Assembly (NCBI GenBank): GCA_002440265.1
Contig: DJSG01000028.1
Location: 20,719 to 26,408, forward strand
Direction of reading: 5' to 3'
DNA length: 5,690 nt
DNA from: Bacteroidales bacterium UBA6340
Lineage (GTDB): Bacteria > Bacteroidota > Bacteroidia > Bacteroidales > Paludibacteraceae
Positions 5,642 to 5,690 of this stretch are shown in pieces (the first letter of the stretch is position 1; every line of letters starts with the position of its first letter). The notes below the pieces were generated by a model. The model saw only the letters and a program-made list of their open reading frames with translations. It was not told where the DNA came from and ran no database searches. A program made the position numbers and the translations under genes.

Positions 5642-5690
5642 CCCCCTGTCAGCCCCTGTTGAGGGTACCGAAACAGGGGCTGACAGGGGG
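5642..5690. repeat. Perfect 19-bp GC-rich inverted repeat reaching the window edge
   Basis: CCCCCTGTCAGCCCCTGTT (5642-5660) and its exact reverse complement (5672-5690) flank an 11-nt loop (5661-5671) containing the palindrome GGTACC. As RNA it would be a very stable hairpin. It starts 91 bp after the stop codon of the beta-barrel gene and could end the yidC operon transcript. A following T-run cannot be seen because the window stops exactly at the right arm, and the stem may extend further, since G5641 could pair with a C just outside. An alternative is a REP-like or MITE-like dispersed palindrome. Confidence 0.8.

Noticed and set aside
5576..5690. CRISPR array
   Set aside because: Repeats are short, palindromic and irregularly spaced, with no regular repeat-spacer pattern and no cas gene.

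Overview
The window looks like chromosomal DNA from a member of the Bacteroidota, most likely order Bacteroidales. Three things point there: a 729-residue type III glutamine synthetase, a long (644-residue) YidC with a lysine where most YidC proteins carry the groove arginine, and three promoters that fit the Bacteroidales sigma-ABfr pattern (TTG/TTTG, 19-20 bp, TAnnTTTG) rather than an E. coli-type -35/-10. Genus cannot be fixed from the sequence; Prevotellaceae is only a guess.

Layout. Positions 1-182 are AT-rich and hold nothing recognisable. A consensus promoter at 183-213 starts a leader of about 100 nt, with a small hairpin and an 11-bp direct repeat, ahead of glnN (320-2509, +). Downstream, a long hairpin (2549-2592) works as a bidirectional terminator between glnN and a convergent tRNA-Pro(UGG) gene (2594-2668, -). 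The tRNA promoter (2695-2725, -) and the yidC promoter (2763-2793, +) diverge from a short AT-rich intergene that carries a perfect 10-bp inverted repeat and a 13-bp near-identical direct repeat. yidC (2834-4768, +) overlaps by 4 bp (ATGA) an outer-membrane-type beta-barrel protein of unknown function (4765-5550, +). The last 140 bp are non-coding and dense in repeats, ending in a perfect 19-bp inverted repeat that reaches the window edge.

How the genes relate. glnN (ammonium assimilation) and tRNA-Pro are separate single-gene transcription units. yidC and the beta-barrel gene form one translationally coupled unit: an inner-membrane insertase followed by a secreted envelope protein. The main genes are ordinary housekeeping genes. 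The parts most worth a second look are the barrel protein with its tandem repeat just after the signal peptide, the resemblance of that repeat DNA to the intergenic repeat region downstream, and the symmetric DNA between the divergent tRNA and yidC promoters. I see no complete mobile element, CRISPR array or defence system.
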